Of a DNA stretch of 64,000 nt, positions 16,676 through 24,981 are shown in pieces (the stretch's first letter is position 1; every line of letters starts with the position of its first letter). The notes below the pieces were generated by a model, which worked only from the letters and a program-made list of their open reading frames with translations, was not told the DNA's origin and searched no databases. The stretch spans positions 1 through 64,000 of the forward strand of contig JAJRPF010000061.1 in assembly GCA_024280885.1 (NCBI GenBank). The letters run 5' to 3'. The position numbers were made by a program, and so were the translations under genes. The DNA is from Planctomycetota bacterium. Its GTDB lineage: Bacteria > Planctomycetota > JAJSAM01 > JAJVHW01.

Positions 16676-19600
16676 CTACTGGTCCGTTGTGATCGCGCGC
16701 GTCTCTCGGCCAGCGCCCGACGGGGCGCTCCGCGTGATCAGGAACTCGTTCGCGCCGTCGCCGTCGAGGTCACCGATCACGAGCGCGATGCCGTCGTACG
16801 TCTCACCGTCCACAACGAGCGGCGCGATGAGGTCGCCGTAGTCGTCCCGCAGCACCCGCGACGCACCGTCGACTGTGTTGCGCAAGACGCGGAAGGCCGA
16901 CGTCCCCACCTCCGGCGCGGTGTCGGCCAGCAGCACGAGGTCCTGGTCACCGTCGCGGTCGATGTCGATCGCGCGTAGGACGCCGGCCTGCCACACCTCT
17001 CCGCCCACCGTCGCAGGCAAGCGCGCGTCCGAGATATCCTCGAACGAACCGGCGCCACCCCCGTCCCCCGGTGGAACGAATCGGAAGAGCCGCAGCGCGG
17101 GTCCGCCCCCGAGTGGCGCCGCGCGCGTCGTCGTCACGATGGTCCCATAAGGATTGACGTCGGGATCTTCGAGGTACGCGACAACCGCCGCGTCGGCGCG
17201 CGTCTCCCCACCGAGCGCGTGGATCTCCGCTGTCACGTCGGTGACGAGCGATCCCTCGTTCCAGTTGAAGAAGTTCAGCCCCACTTGGATCGAAGACGTC
17301 GGCTGCCCCTTCTTCGTCACGGGCTCATCCGACACCACAACGACGTCCGGCTTCCCATCGCCATCGAGATCGGCGACCGAGATAGTGTGCCCGGTGAAGG
17401 GAGTGAACGTGCCACGACAGGGCGTCGCTGTGTTGCAAGCCGTAATGACCACACCTGGCGGAGCATTGGAGATCGGCACCGTGACGCCCGCCTTGCGCGG
17501 GAAGAAGACGTACTGGAATCGGTACTGCCCTTGACCACTGCGCGCGCGCGAGTCCCACTCGAACGCACGGCTGCCACCCCAGTAGAAGCTATACGCGTAC
17601 GAAGGACCCGTGGAGTTGGTGTACCCGCCGAAGACGTTCTGCTCTTCCTTGAGGTCCTTGTGGGTGATCAGGATCTCCGATCGCCCGTCTGGAGCACGAT
17701 CCACATCGCCCACCCACATGTCGAGTCCGCGCCAGTTGTCGCCATCGGTATTGCTGACCCCGCTCTTTCCGACGCGCGGAGGCGCCATCAGATCCAGCGT
17801 CCGATCCACGAACACACGATCGTCAACGGGCCCCGCGATAGACCGCTGCGTACTCACGAGAATGCGCGTGTGACTCGCGTTCGCTGCCGGAACGCTTTTC
17901 GAATTCGTCGTGATCAAGACATCGGCAAAGCCATCCTGCGTGACGTCCGTCAGCCAGATCCGATCCGCGCGCCAGTCGTCAGTCGCCGACGGAACCGGCC
18001 AGCGAAGTTCGGAAACGTCCGTGAGCGCGCCCCGTCCGTCGTTCTCCAACACGCGAACCTGCGACTCCGTCGCGCGCGCCCCGGACCCGCGGCGCGCGAC
18101 GAAGAGGTCGGTATCGCCGTCGAAGTCGCCGAGCGCCGTCGTCCAGGCGCCGATCTCCGCGCCGTCACCGAGTTGCTCCGTGAAGTCGGCGAACTCGAAG
18201 TAGTCGATCGTTCCCGAGACAGGCGAGCGTTCCAGGTCCTCGCTCTCGACGTAGATCTGATAGCGGCCCTTCGGACGGATCGGGGCGACGAACTCCGCCA
18301 GACCGAAGCTGCGGAACGTGCTCTGCGTGGCGGTGATCTCCTCGAACGCGCCGGGAGTCCCGGTCTCGAGGAACACGCGATCGGTCGCCGCAAAATTGGA
18401 TCCGCGCAGTCGAACGACCTCGCCGCCGAGGAGCGGAACGAGACCCGGACGCACGCTCGCAATCGTGGGAGCGGAGACGTACTCGAACGACTGGAACGGC
18501 ATCTGTGCAACGAGATCAGTCTCGGTGTCGAGAAGACCAAAGCGCACGGTGCCGCGCGCGTTCGGGGGAGCGAGAAAACGCACGGACGTCGTGGTTGCCT
18601 CGAGGATCGTGGCCGCCGCGGGCGCTCCGTCGATGAGTACCGAGAGGTTGCCCGGGCGCAGGTTCTCGCCCGTGAGCGTGACCTCGAACCCGCCGACGAC
18701 GGAACCGACATCCGGTTCGATGCGCGCGAGCGTCGGCGATGCGACGCGCTCGAACCCACCCACCGCGACCGCGACCTGTCCGCGCCCCGTCCGGACGACG
18801 ACGTCGTGCACTCCGAAGGGCAGTTCACTCGGAGTCGAGAAGCGGAGCGTCGCGGCACCTGTCCCGGCCGACGGGGTCACCTGGACGCCCTCGATCGTGT
18901 AGCGCCCCAAACTGAGCGACGGCGGCGCGTCGGGATCGTTCTCGTCGAAAGCGTTCGCGACCACGACCGCGACGCCCGTCCCCGTCCCCCCGATGCTCGG
19001 CAGCACGTCCCCGACGATGATCGGTTCGGCGGGCGAGAGGCGTCCCTTCAACTTCCCGCCGCCCTTCGGCTTCTTGACGGTGAACGAGAGCCGCGGACGC
19101 TCCAGCCACGGGAACCAAGGACCTGGGCTGGCGGTAGCGAACTCAATCTCGTACTTCCCGATCGGCAGCGCGGGATCGAGTACGAGGCGCCGGACGGACG
19201 TCGAGCGACCGCGACGGAAACGCAGCTTCTCGTCAAGCGCCTCAGCGGCGACGCGCGAACCATCGGGCGCGCGCAATGCGACGACGTACGCCGACGCATC
19301 GAACATCGCCCGGTAGCGCAACGCAAACGAGATGCTCGCGCCGCCCTGAGCCGAGACCCGGAACACGTAGCGCTCGCGCCCGACAAGATCGTCCTCGCCC
19401 AGACGGACTCTCGGCGGCGCCGAGTAACGCGTGGAGAGCTGATACTCACCCCGTATTGCATCGTCTGGCGCTCCGGCGGGAACACGGACCCGCAGCGTCC
19501 ACACTCCCGTCTGATCGAGTCGATACCGGAGTTTCCGCACCTGCGCGACCGCGCGCGACTCCAGTGAAACGAGACCGGTATTCGGATCCTGCACCGGCAC

Positions 19601-19945
19601 GAACGTGTCGATTGAGCGCCCGGCCTTGAACTTCGCGCCGACATCGTCCACCGACACCACCGTGCCATCCGGCCGGATCAGTGAGAGGTTCAGATCCTGT
19701 TCGAGCTTCTTGTCGAGCCGGAGAGCCGCGCGAACCGTCATCCCAGCGTAGCCATCGATGACGTAGTCATCCACGTCGTCGGCGTCGATCGAAGTCGTCA
19801 CGCGCGATCCGCTCGGCAACTCGACTCCGTAGCCAGGAGGCAACTCCTGCGCCGCGGCGATACCGGCGGTCGAGCCGAGGAGGAACGTCACAGCGACGAC
19901 GCGCAACGTCGTGCGCCATCGCGTCCGGAAATCAGGGCAAGTCAC
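16676..19945 (-). CDS. Large exported TIG/FG-GAP repeat protein
   Basis: A 1089-residue exported protein. The GTG at 19945 was chosen because it starts just before the signal sequence (TTLRVVAVTFLLGSTAGIAAA) with GGGAGAG upstream. Residues 30-380 are beta-rich with two PPC-like segments. Two IPT/TIG domains follow (near 405-490 and 500-590; ARIEPDVGSVVGGFEVTLTGENL, ASVRPGLVPLLGGEVVRLRGSNF). The C-terminal half carries FG-GAP/VCBS calcium-type repeats: GDFDGDTDLFVARRG, DVTQDGFADVLITT, DLDGDGKPDVVVVS, DIDRDGDQDLVLLAD and DLDGDGANEFLITR. This is the layout of a surface or periplasmic adhesion or carbohydrate-binding protein; the ligand is unknown. Confidence 0.8.
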   Translation of the reverse strand: MTCPDFRTRWRTTLRVVAVTFLLGSTAGIAAAQELPPGYGVELPSGSRVTTSIDADDVDDYVIDGYAGMTVRAALRLDKKLEQDLNLSLIRPDGTVVSVDDVGAKFKAGRSIDTFVPVQDPNTGLVSLESRAVAQVRKLRYRLDQTGVWTLRVRVPAGAPDDAIRGEYQLSTRYSAPPRVRLGEDDLVGRERYVFRVSAQGGASISFALRYRAMFDASAYVVALRAPDGSRVAAEALDEKLRFRRGRSTSVRRLVLDPALPIGKYEIEFATASPGPWFPWLERPRLSFTVKKPKGGGKLKGRLSPAEPIIVGDVLPSIGGTGTGVAVVVANAFDENDPDAPPSLSLGRYTIEGVQVTPSAGTGAATLRFSTPSELPFGVHDVVVRTGRGQVAVAVGGFERVASPTLARIEPDVGSVVGGFEVTLTGENLRPGNLSVLIDGAPAAATILEATTTSVRFLAPPNARGTVRFGLLDTETDLVAQMPFQSFEYVSAPTIASVRPGLVPLLGGEVVRLRGSNFAATDRVFLETGTPGAFEEITATQSTFRSFGLAEFVAPIRPKGRYQIYVESEDLERSPVSGTIDYFEFADFTEQLGDGAEIGAWTTALGDFDGDTDLFVARRGSGARATESQVRVLENDGRGALTDVSELRWPVPSATDDWRADRIWLTDVTQDGFADVLITTNSKSVPAANASHTRILVSTQRSIAGPVDDRVFVDRTLDLMAPPRVGKSGVSNTDGDNWRGLDMWVGDVDRAPDGRSEILITHKDLKEEQNVFGGYTNSTGPSYAYSFYWGGSRAFEWDSRARSGQGQYRFQYVFFPRKAGVTVPISNAPPGVVITACNTATPCRGTFTPFTGHTISVADLDGDGKPDVVVVSDEPVTKKGQPTSSIQVGLNFFNWNEGSLVTDVTAEIHALGGETRADAAVVAYLEDPDVNPYGTIVTTTRAAPLGGGPALRLFRFVPPGDGGGAGSFEDISDARLPATVGGEVWQAGVLRAIDIDRDGDQDLVLLADTAPEVGTSAFRVLRNTVDGASRVLRDDYGDLIAPLVVDGETYDGIALVIGDLDGDGANEFLITRSAPSGAGRETRAITTDQ

Positions 19946-20394
19946 GCGCTGCGCTCTCCCATCGCTACGACGCCCTCCATCCACAATCCGCCCGTGTGGT
20001 CCAACCTGATCCCTTGGAGGATAGCAGGCCGAGTCAGAGCCGCCATCGGGAGATCCGTATCGGAGCCTCGTCCTGGACACCGCGAGGTGCCGCTCGCGTC
20101 ATCGAGAGCACGCTCCCCCCCCGAGGCGGACTCCCATCATATTCTCAGAGATGCCGTGATTGCCGCCTGCTCCGAGACGATCACCACACGGGGCCCGCCC
20201 GCGTCGTCTCCACGTCCGGTGCCCGGCTCGCTTTCTTCGCCCCCTGCGCCCAGACTGTTGATTCCGCCCGCAGCAGAGAGAAGGGGCGCCTCCGCGATCG
20301 TTCAGAACCCGACGATCGCCGCCGCGTGGCTTGTACTTCTCTCAAGATCCGGGAGCGCATGGCGGCCGGAAGCGTCCACACTCTCGGAAGGAAA
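19946..20394. other. 449-bp intergenic region between divergent genes
   Basis: Lies between the starts of the FG-GAP protein (minus) and the first sigma-sensor fusion (plus), so it must hold both promoters. Open frames extend from the sigma gene into it, but they show none of the conserved sigma sequence. It contains a run of seven C near 20114. I could not identify specific promoter boxes. Confidence 0.5.
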
Positions 20395-22998
20395 ATGAAC
20401 GACGACGCATCCCCCGTCCGGATCGAGGACCTGCTGCAGCATGCGGAGTGGGCCCGGGGGCTTGCACGTAGCCTGTTGCGCGATCCGTCGCGTGCCGACG
20501 ACATCGTGCAGGATGCGTGGCTGGCGGCGTTGCGTGCACCTCCGCAGGACCCGCGTCGGATTCGCGGTTGGCTCTCGCGAGTGATCCGCAATCGGGTTAT
20601 CGAACTGTACAGGTACGACCGGATCCGGAAGCACGACGACCTCATCGATGAGCCGCTCGACGCGCGTCAGGATGTGGCGGGGGCGGTTGCGCGCACCGAG
20701 CAAACGCGACTCGTTGCCGAGATGGTGCTCGAACTTCCGGACGCATACCGCGACGTGCTCGTGTTGCGCTACATCGACGACCTTTCCACGAACGTCGTTG
20801 CCACGAAGCTTGGCATCCCGGAAGCGACAGTGCGCAGCCGGACCTTCCGCGCCCTGGAGCAGATTCGCGGCCGACTGGACCGGCGCTGCGCTCGTTCCGG
20901 GAAGGACTGGCGCGCGGGTATGGCGGTGCTTGCGCTCGGCATCCGTGGCGCGGACGGGGCGGCCACCGCGCCGCGTCACACTCCCCGTTCCGTCCCGTCA
21001 CGTCGCCTGCGGCACGTAGCCGTCATGACCGGTGCGACGCTCGTACTCGGGACGTGTACGCTTCTCGCCTGGATGGTCCTGTTTGACGCAAGCGACACCG
21101 CGCCGCCGAGCGGCAGCGCAACTCTCATGGGCGAAGACAGAGCGGGCCGCGCAGACGCGCCGCGCCGCGTGCACGCGAACGGCGGATCGTCCGCATCGCA
21201 GCTGGCCCCCATCGTGACGCGGCATGACGTCGGACCGGAGGCGGCATCGCCGTCGTCGGTTCTCCGTGTGCACGGAACCGTGATCGGCGACGTGCCCGAC
21301 GTGGGTATCGACGTGCGGTTGAGCTGCCGCGTTCTGGACGTCCACGTGCGCGACCAACTCGACGTTTCGTTCATCGGACGGGCTCGACACGACGGATACG
21401 AGGTCGAGATCGATACGTCGATGCTGGATCCAAAGCGAGCGCTCGAACTCGAGATCAAGGTGAGCGATCCGGAACACGTCGTCACAACGATGCAGGTGGC
21501 TCTGCCACAGCCGTCCGCAGACGTCCGGGACTTCGAGGCACCGGCACTGCGCCTCGTCCGCGCGGCGATGTTCTGGGGTTCTCTCTTCGACGAGCACGGG
21601 GCGCCCATCGTCGGCGCGGAGTGTGCTCTCTACCGATTGTATGGCGACTGGCCGAGTCCGATCACCGAGGACGCCGCCGAGACAAACTGGGACGGGTACT
21701 ACGACCTGCGGCTACAGCCCGGAGCAGAGTACGTCATCGTGCTCGACGCCGCGGGGTACGTTCCGGGAATGACGGCGATGACCTGGAAGACGGCCGAAGA
21801 GACGCCACAGTGGCGCATCGAACTCGGGCGTGGCGAAGATCTGCGTGGCAGCGTGCACACACCGCCGGGATACGACGCGTCGCGCACATCCGTCCTTCTG
21901 CGTCGGCCGGCGTTGCCGAAGCCGGTCGGCGCACCAGCCGGGAACGCGATCGCCTTCTGCGACGGCGGGGTCGCGCGCTCCAGGGTGCTCATACCTGTGG
22001 AGGGAGACGGGACGTTCGCATTCGACGGGTTGCGAGCACTCGACGCGGTCATCTCCGTCGCGTGTGACGATGCGATGAGGTCCGTGCTACGAGCAAGTCG
22101 GAGGGCGGTCACGTTCCCGGCGTCGGTACAGCAGCTTCGCGTAGACGCCGGCGTCGTGCGCTTTCGGATTACCGCGGGCGATCGTGAAGTAGCGAACGCG
22201 GAGATCGAAGTCCACGACGCCGACGACCGGCTGTTGCTCACGACCGATGCCGCGGGCCGCGCGTTCCTCCTCGCCGTTCCGGGAGCGTCCTACGAGGCAA
22301 CGGTCCGGGCACCGGGTCACTCGACGTCGCAGCACACGTTCACGGCACCCGACCGGAACGCCACGGAGGATGTGACGATCCCGCTCCAGCCGCTAGTGAT
22401 GGACGCGGTGTGGCGCATGCGACTGCGCGCCCCCAACGGTGCCACCGTGCGGCGAGTCGGAGTTCAGATCCAGGCGCTCGCGTCGGATGTGCAGGCTCCA
22501 GGCGCACCATTCGAATTCGACATCGATGCCGACGCGCGCGGCCTGCTGGTGCTGCCGCCGATCCCGCCAGGGACCTACGAGGCCGTCATTCGGCCAGGCG
22601 GCGGTTGGAACGACCCGCGCTCTCCGTACCTAGAGGTTCGCACGTCGATCGTGCTCGAGTCGGGCATCTCCGACGTTGAAGACCTCGACGCGATGGCAGG
22701 TGGGCGGCTGCGTGTGCGCGCTGACTTGCGAGGGCGCGACGAGGGGGCAGTCCAGGTGCGGGTGCTCGACGCCGCGGGAAATCGCGTGGACGTGCAGTTT
22801 CGCCGTGCCGACACCGGGGCGCGCGACCCGTTGATCCTCTATAGCGGTCGCGAGACCTGGGTCGAGCCGGCGTTGCCGCCGGGCGTCTACCAACTCGACT
22901 TCTCGGACGACTCGCTCGACACGGGACTCGTTCCGTTCGAGATCCAGTCGGGCGAGGTCACGTTCACCATCGTCCCGTTGCGCGCTCGCCCCGAGTAG
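20395..22998 (+). CDS. ECF sigma factor fused to membrane anchor and extracytoplasmic domains (fusion 1)
   Basis: An 867-residue fusion. Sigma region 2 spans residues 12-80 (DDIVQDAWLAAL, IRGWLSRVIRNRVIELYR); sigma region 4 spans 112-162 (LPDAYRDVLVLRYIDDLSTNVVATKLGIPEATVRSRTFRAL). A basic linker leads to one transmembrane helix at 208-230. The remaining 637 residues would be outside the cytoplasm and contain at least three carboxypeptidase-regulatory-like beta modules (SLFDEHGAPIVGAECALY, ITAGDREVANAEIEVHD, LRAPNGATVRRVGVQI), with FRADTGA-type strands near the end. ECF sigma factors are normally about 180 residues, so the tail is a true addition. The ATG at 20395 follows GGAAGGAAA and matches the N-terminus of the paralogues. 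No anti-sigma gene is adjacent. I infer direct signal sensing by the tail; release of the sigma part would need proteolysis or action at the membrane. Confidence 0.85.
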   Translation: MNDDASPVRIEDLLQHAEWARGLARSLLRDPSRADDIVQDAWLAALRAPPQDPRRIRGWLSRVIRNRVIELYRYDRIRKHDDLIDEPLDARQDVAGAVARTEQTRLVAEMVLELPDAYRDVLVLRYIDDLSTNVVATKLGIPEATVRSRTFRALEQIRGRLDRRCARSGKDWRAGMAVLALGIRGADGAATAPRHTPRSVPSRRLRHVAVMTGATLVLGTCTLLAWMVLFDASDTAPPSGSATLMGEDRAGRADAPRRVHANGGSSASQLAPIVTRHDVGPEAASPSSVLRVHGTVIGDVPDVGIDVRLSCRVLDVHVRDQLDVSFIGRARHDGYEVEIDTSMLDPKRALELEIKVSDPEHVVTTMQVALPQPSADVRDFEAPALRLVRAAMFWGSLFDEHGAPIVGAECALYRLYGDWPSPITEDAAETNWDGYYDLRLQPGAEYVIVLDAAGYVPGMTAMTWKTAEETPQWRIELGRGEDLRGSVHTPPGYDASRTSVLLRRPALPKPVGAPAGNAIAFCDGGVARSRVLIPVEGDGTFAFDGLRALDAVISVACDDAMRSVLRASRRAVTFPASVQQLRVDAGVVRFRITAGDREVANAEIEVHDADDRLLLTTDAAGRAFLLAVPGASYEATVRAPGHSTSQHTFTAPDRNATEDVTIPLQPLVMDAVWRMRLRAPNGATVRRVGVQIQALASDVQAPGAPFEFDIDADARGLLVLPPIPPGTYEAVIRPGGGWNDPRSPYLEVRTSIVLESGISDVEDLDAMAGGRLRVRADLRGRDEGAVQVRVLDAAGNRVDVQFRRADTGARDPLILYSGRETWVEPALPPGVYQLDFSDDSLDTGLVPFEIQSGEVTFTIVPLRARPE

Positions 22999-23349
22999 CG
23001 CGCCGACCGCCGACGCCGCCGACGGCGAGCGCAATGCGCCCGTTGGCGGTCCCCACTCTCTACCGACACTCGTCCTCACGTGAACAGATGGCGAGCCACA
23101 CCGCGGCGTTTCCGGATTCCGCGGATTTTCTTGGAGTGCGGATCGCCGCCGAGGGGTGCGGCCAGGAGCCCCTGTGGATAGCCGGACGTGTTCGCGTGGA
23201 ACGGCTGTCGTGGGTGACAGGCAACTCGACTCCGGAGAGTCTCCGAATCTGTCAGCCGCAGCAGACGGCCCGCTCGGGCGCGGTGGATGCTCCGCACGTC
23301 GACCGGATACCGCACGGTCACCGGCGCCCCGGAGTTGCTGGCCGGGCCC
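22999..23349. other. 351-bp gap between convergent genes, no gene recognised
   Basis: Between the stop of sigma fusion 1 and the stop of the minus-strand exported protein. It starts with a GC-rich CGCCGACGCCGCCGACGGCG stretch that can fold weakly. A minus-strand open frame (23076-23375) overlaps the gene end but has no ribosome binding site and no recognisable domain, so I do not call it. Confidence 0.4.
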
Positions 23350-24651
23350 CTACTTCCAGTCCCGCGCCCACGCATGAAAGCCGGTCGTCATGTCATCTGG
23401 ATCGACGTTGTCGAATGCCTTCAAAGCGGCGTCCGGATCGCCCTTCGTGCGTAGTAACTCAAGGTAGGCGGCGAACGCAGAGCCGGCGAGATCGTTCGCG
23501 GCCACCTCGCCCAGGTAGTAGTGCCACGCCCACAACTCGTAGAGGAGATCGGGATTCGCGGTGAGTTCGTACGTTGTCTTCTTCACGAGTTCCGCGAACG
23601 GCGTCGTCATCGCGGCGATGGCTTTCTTCGCGTTCTTGATGTCGCCGGTGCTTGGCTTCGTGAACTTCCCGCGGCGATCGGCCTCGATCAAGGCGCGTTG
23701 CGCGATCCCCCACTCCACCCATGCGGGCGCCGGTCCCCCGACGAAGCGCCGGGCGTAGGCGAGCCCGCCGTAGCGTTGCAGGACGGACTTGTAGATCGTC
23801 TTCTTCTTCGCGTCCGCGAGCGTCATCACAATCGTCCATCGATCCAACTCCGGAATTCCGTAGCCGGGTATGGGACCTCTCACGGAGTCACGCACCAATT
23901 TCTCGTACGACTCCGCGTCGGCACAGAAGACCACGCGTGCGGGGAGCTTCGCGGCTGGCGCCCCGGCGAGGACCGTTCTTCCGATCTCCCAGCCGCGCAA
24001 GAACGTCAGCGCCGCGTTCTTGACGAGCTTCGCCTTCTTCGCGGGCGCATTCGTCCACACCTGCACGCCATCGACGACCGAGGCGCGGTAACCGTCCGGC
24101 CACGGCTTCTCCGGGCGCTTGCCGACGACGGCGAAGGTGTCGAAGAGAGCGTCGATATGCCGGTGCACGTGCGGGAACATCTTCTGGTGGGCGTAAGCGA
24201 TCAGTTCAAAGACGCCCTGATCGGAGACGACGAGTCGCGTGACGAACACCGTGTCATTCGCTTCGTTATGCCACCGATCCTGAATCCACCCCTCGCCCGT
24301 GCGGTGGAACTCGTCAAGTCGCTTGCCGAAGCGAGGGTCCGCGACGCCGTGGAAGTACCGGAGCAGCCACGCGTTGCGATAGCCACTCTCGATCTCGCAT
24401 TCGATCCGCAGATCGGGCGCGTCAGTCACTGTTGGCTGGATCCACCCGGCCCAGCGTTCAAGGGACTGATCGATGTCGCCCTTTCCCTGCGCGCTCCACG
24501 TCCGCGGCAACTGGATCGAGACGATGCCCCCCGGATCCTCATGCGTCGTCATCTCGCGTAACGGAGGATTGAGCGGGCCGTCGTCCGCGTGAGCAGGCGC
24601 AGATCCAGCGACCACGACGAGTAGGACAGCCGTCATCAACAGACTTCGCAT
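23350..24651 (-). CDS. Exported protein, possibly degenerate DUF1570/peptidase-MA-like
   Basis: A 433-residue protein with a signal peptide (MRSLLMTAVLLVVVAGSAPAHA). Residues 30-170 resemble a lipoprotein-type beta-sandwich often seen before peptidase domains (GIVSIQLPRTWSAQGKGD). Residues 180-430 are mixed: ARVVFCADAESYEKLV, then RYGGLAYARRFVGGPAPAWVEWGIAQRALIEA, which resembles the PAWxxEGxA segment of DUF1570/MA-clan peptidases. The HExxH motif expected just before it is not present, so it is probably not an active metalloprotease. The start at 24651 was chosen over the ATG at 24660 because GGAGG abuts the latter. Function unknown. Confidence 0.65.
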   Translation of the reverse strand: MRSLLMTAVLLVVVAGSAPAHADDGPLNPPLREMTTHEDPGGIVSIQLPRTWSAQGKGDIDQSLERWAGWIQPTVTDAPDLRIECEIESGYRNAWLLRYFHGVADPRFGKRLDEFHRTGEGWIQDRWHNEANDTVFVTRLVVSDQGVFELIAYAHQKMFPHVHRHIDALFDTFAVVGKRPEKPWPDGYRASVVDGVQVWTNAPAKKAKLVKNAALTFLRGWEIGRTVLAGAPAAKLPARVVFCADAESYEKLVRDSVRGPIPGYGIPELDRWTIVMTLADAKKKTIYKSVLQRYGGLAYARRFVGGPAPAWVEWGIAQRALIEADRRGKFTKPSTGDIKNAKKAIAAMTTPFAELVKKTTYELTANPDLLYELWAWHYYLGEVAANDLAGSAFAAYLELLRTKGDPDAALKAFDNVDPDDMTTGFHAWARDWK

Positions 24652-24981
24652 CGCACGCATCCTCCCGGGCCCATCCCGAGCCAGCGATGCTACGCGTCCG
24701 TCGGCGGCGGCAGCGCTCTACTTTCAGGAGGAGTACGGGGAGAGTACGGGATCGAGTCCGAGCTACCGTCGCGAGATCCATCTCCGAGCGCGTCCGCCTC
24801 CGCACGGGCGCCCCCCTTTGCCCCGTGCCCTCGTGAGCACTACACTCAGCACTGCGCGGCACATCGCAGAGATCCTGCGCGCATCGACGCGGCGTTCGCG
24901 CGCGCGTGCTGCGGCGAGGATCGAGCGACGCTGCGCACAACGATCGACGAGCCCGCTCGGCCATCACAGTTCATCTGACCA
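24652..24981. other. 330-bp intergenic region, nothing recognised
   Basis: Upstream of the exported protein at 24651 and downstream of the helical repeat protein stop (24982). It should hold the promoter of the exported protein. GGAGTACGGGGAGAGTACGGG near 24729-24749 is a short imperfect direct repeat. No gene or RNA was recognised. Confidence 0.4.

Noticed and set aside
17219-19567. Plus-strand open frame of 782 codons
   Set aside because: Antisense to the TIG/FG-GAP gene, whose repeats are unmistakable; no domain in the antisense frame.
23076-23375. Minus-strand 99-codon frame in the gap after sigma fusion 1
   Set aside because: It overlaps the end of the exported protein gene, has no ribosome binding site and shows no recognisable domain.
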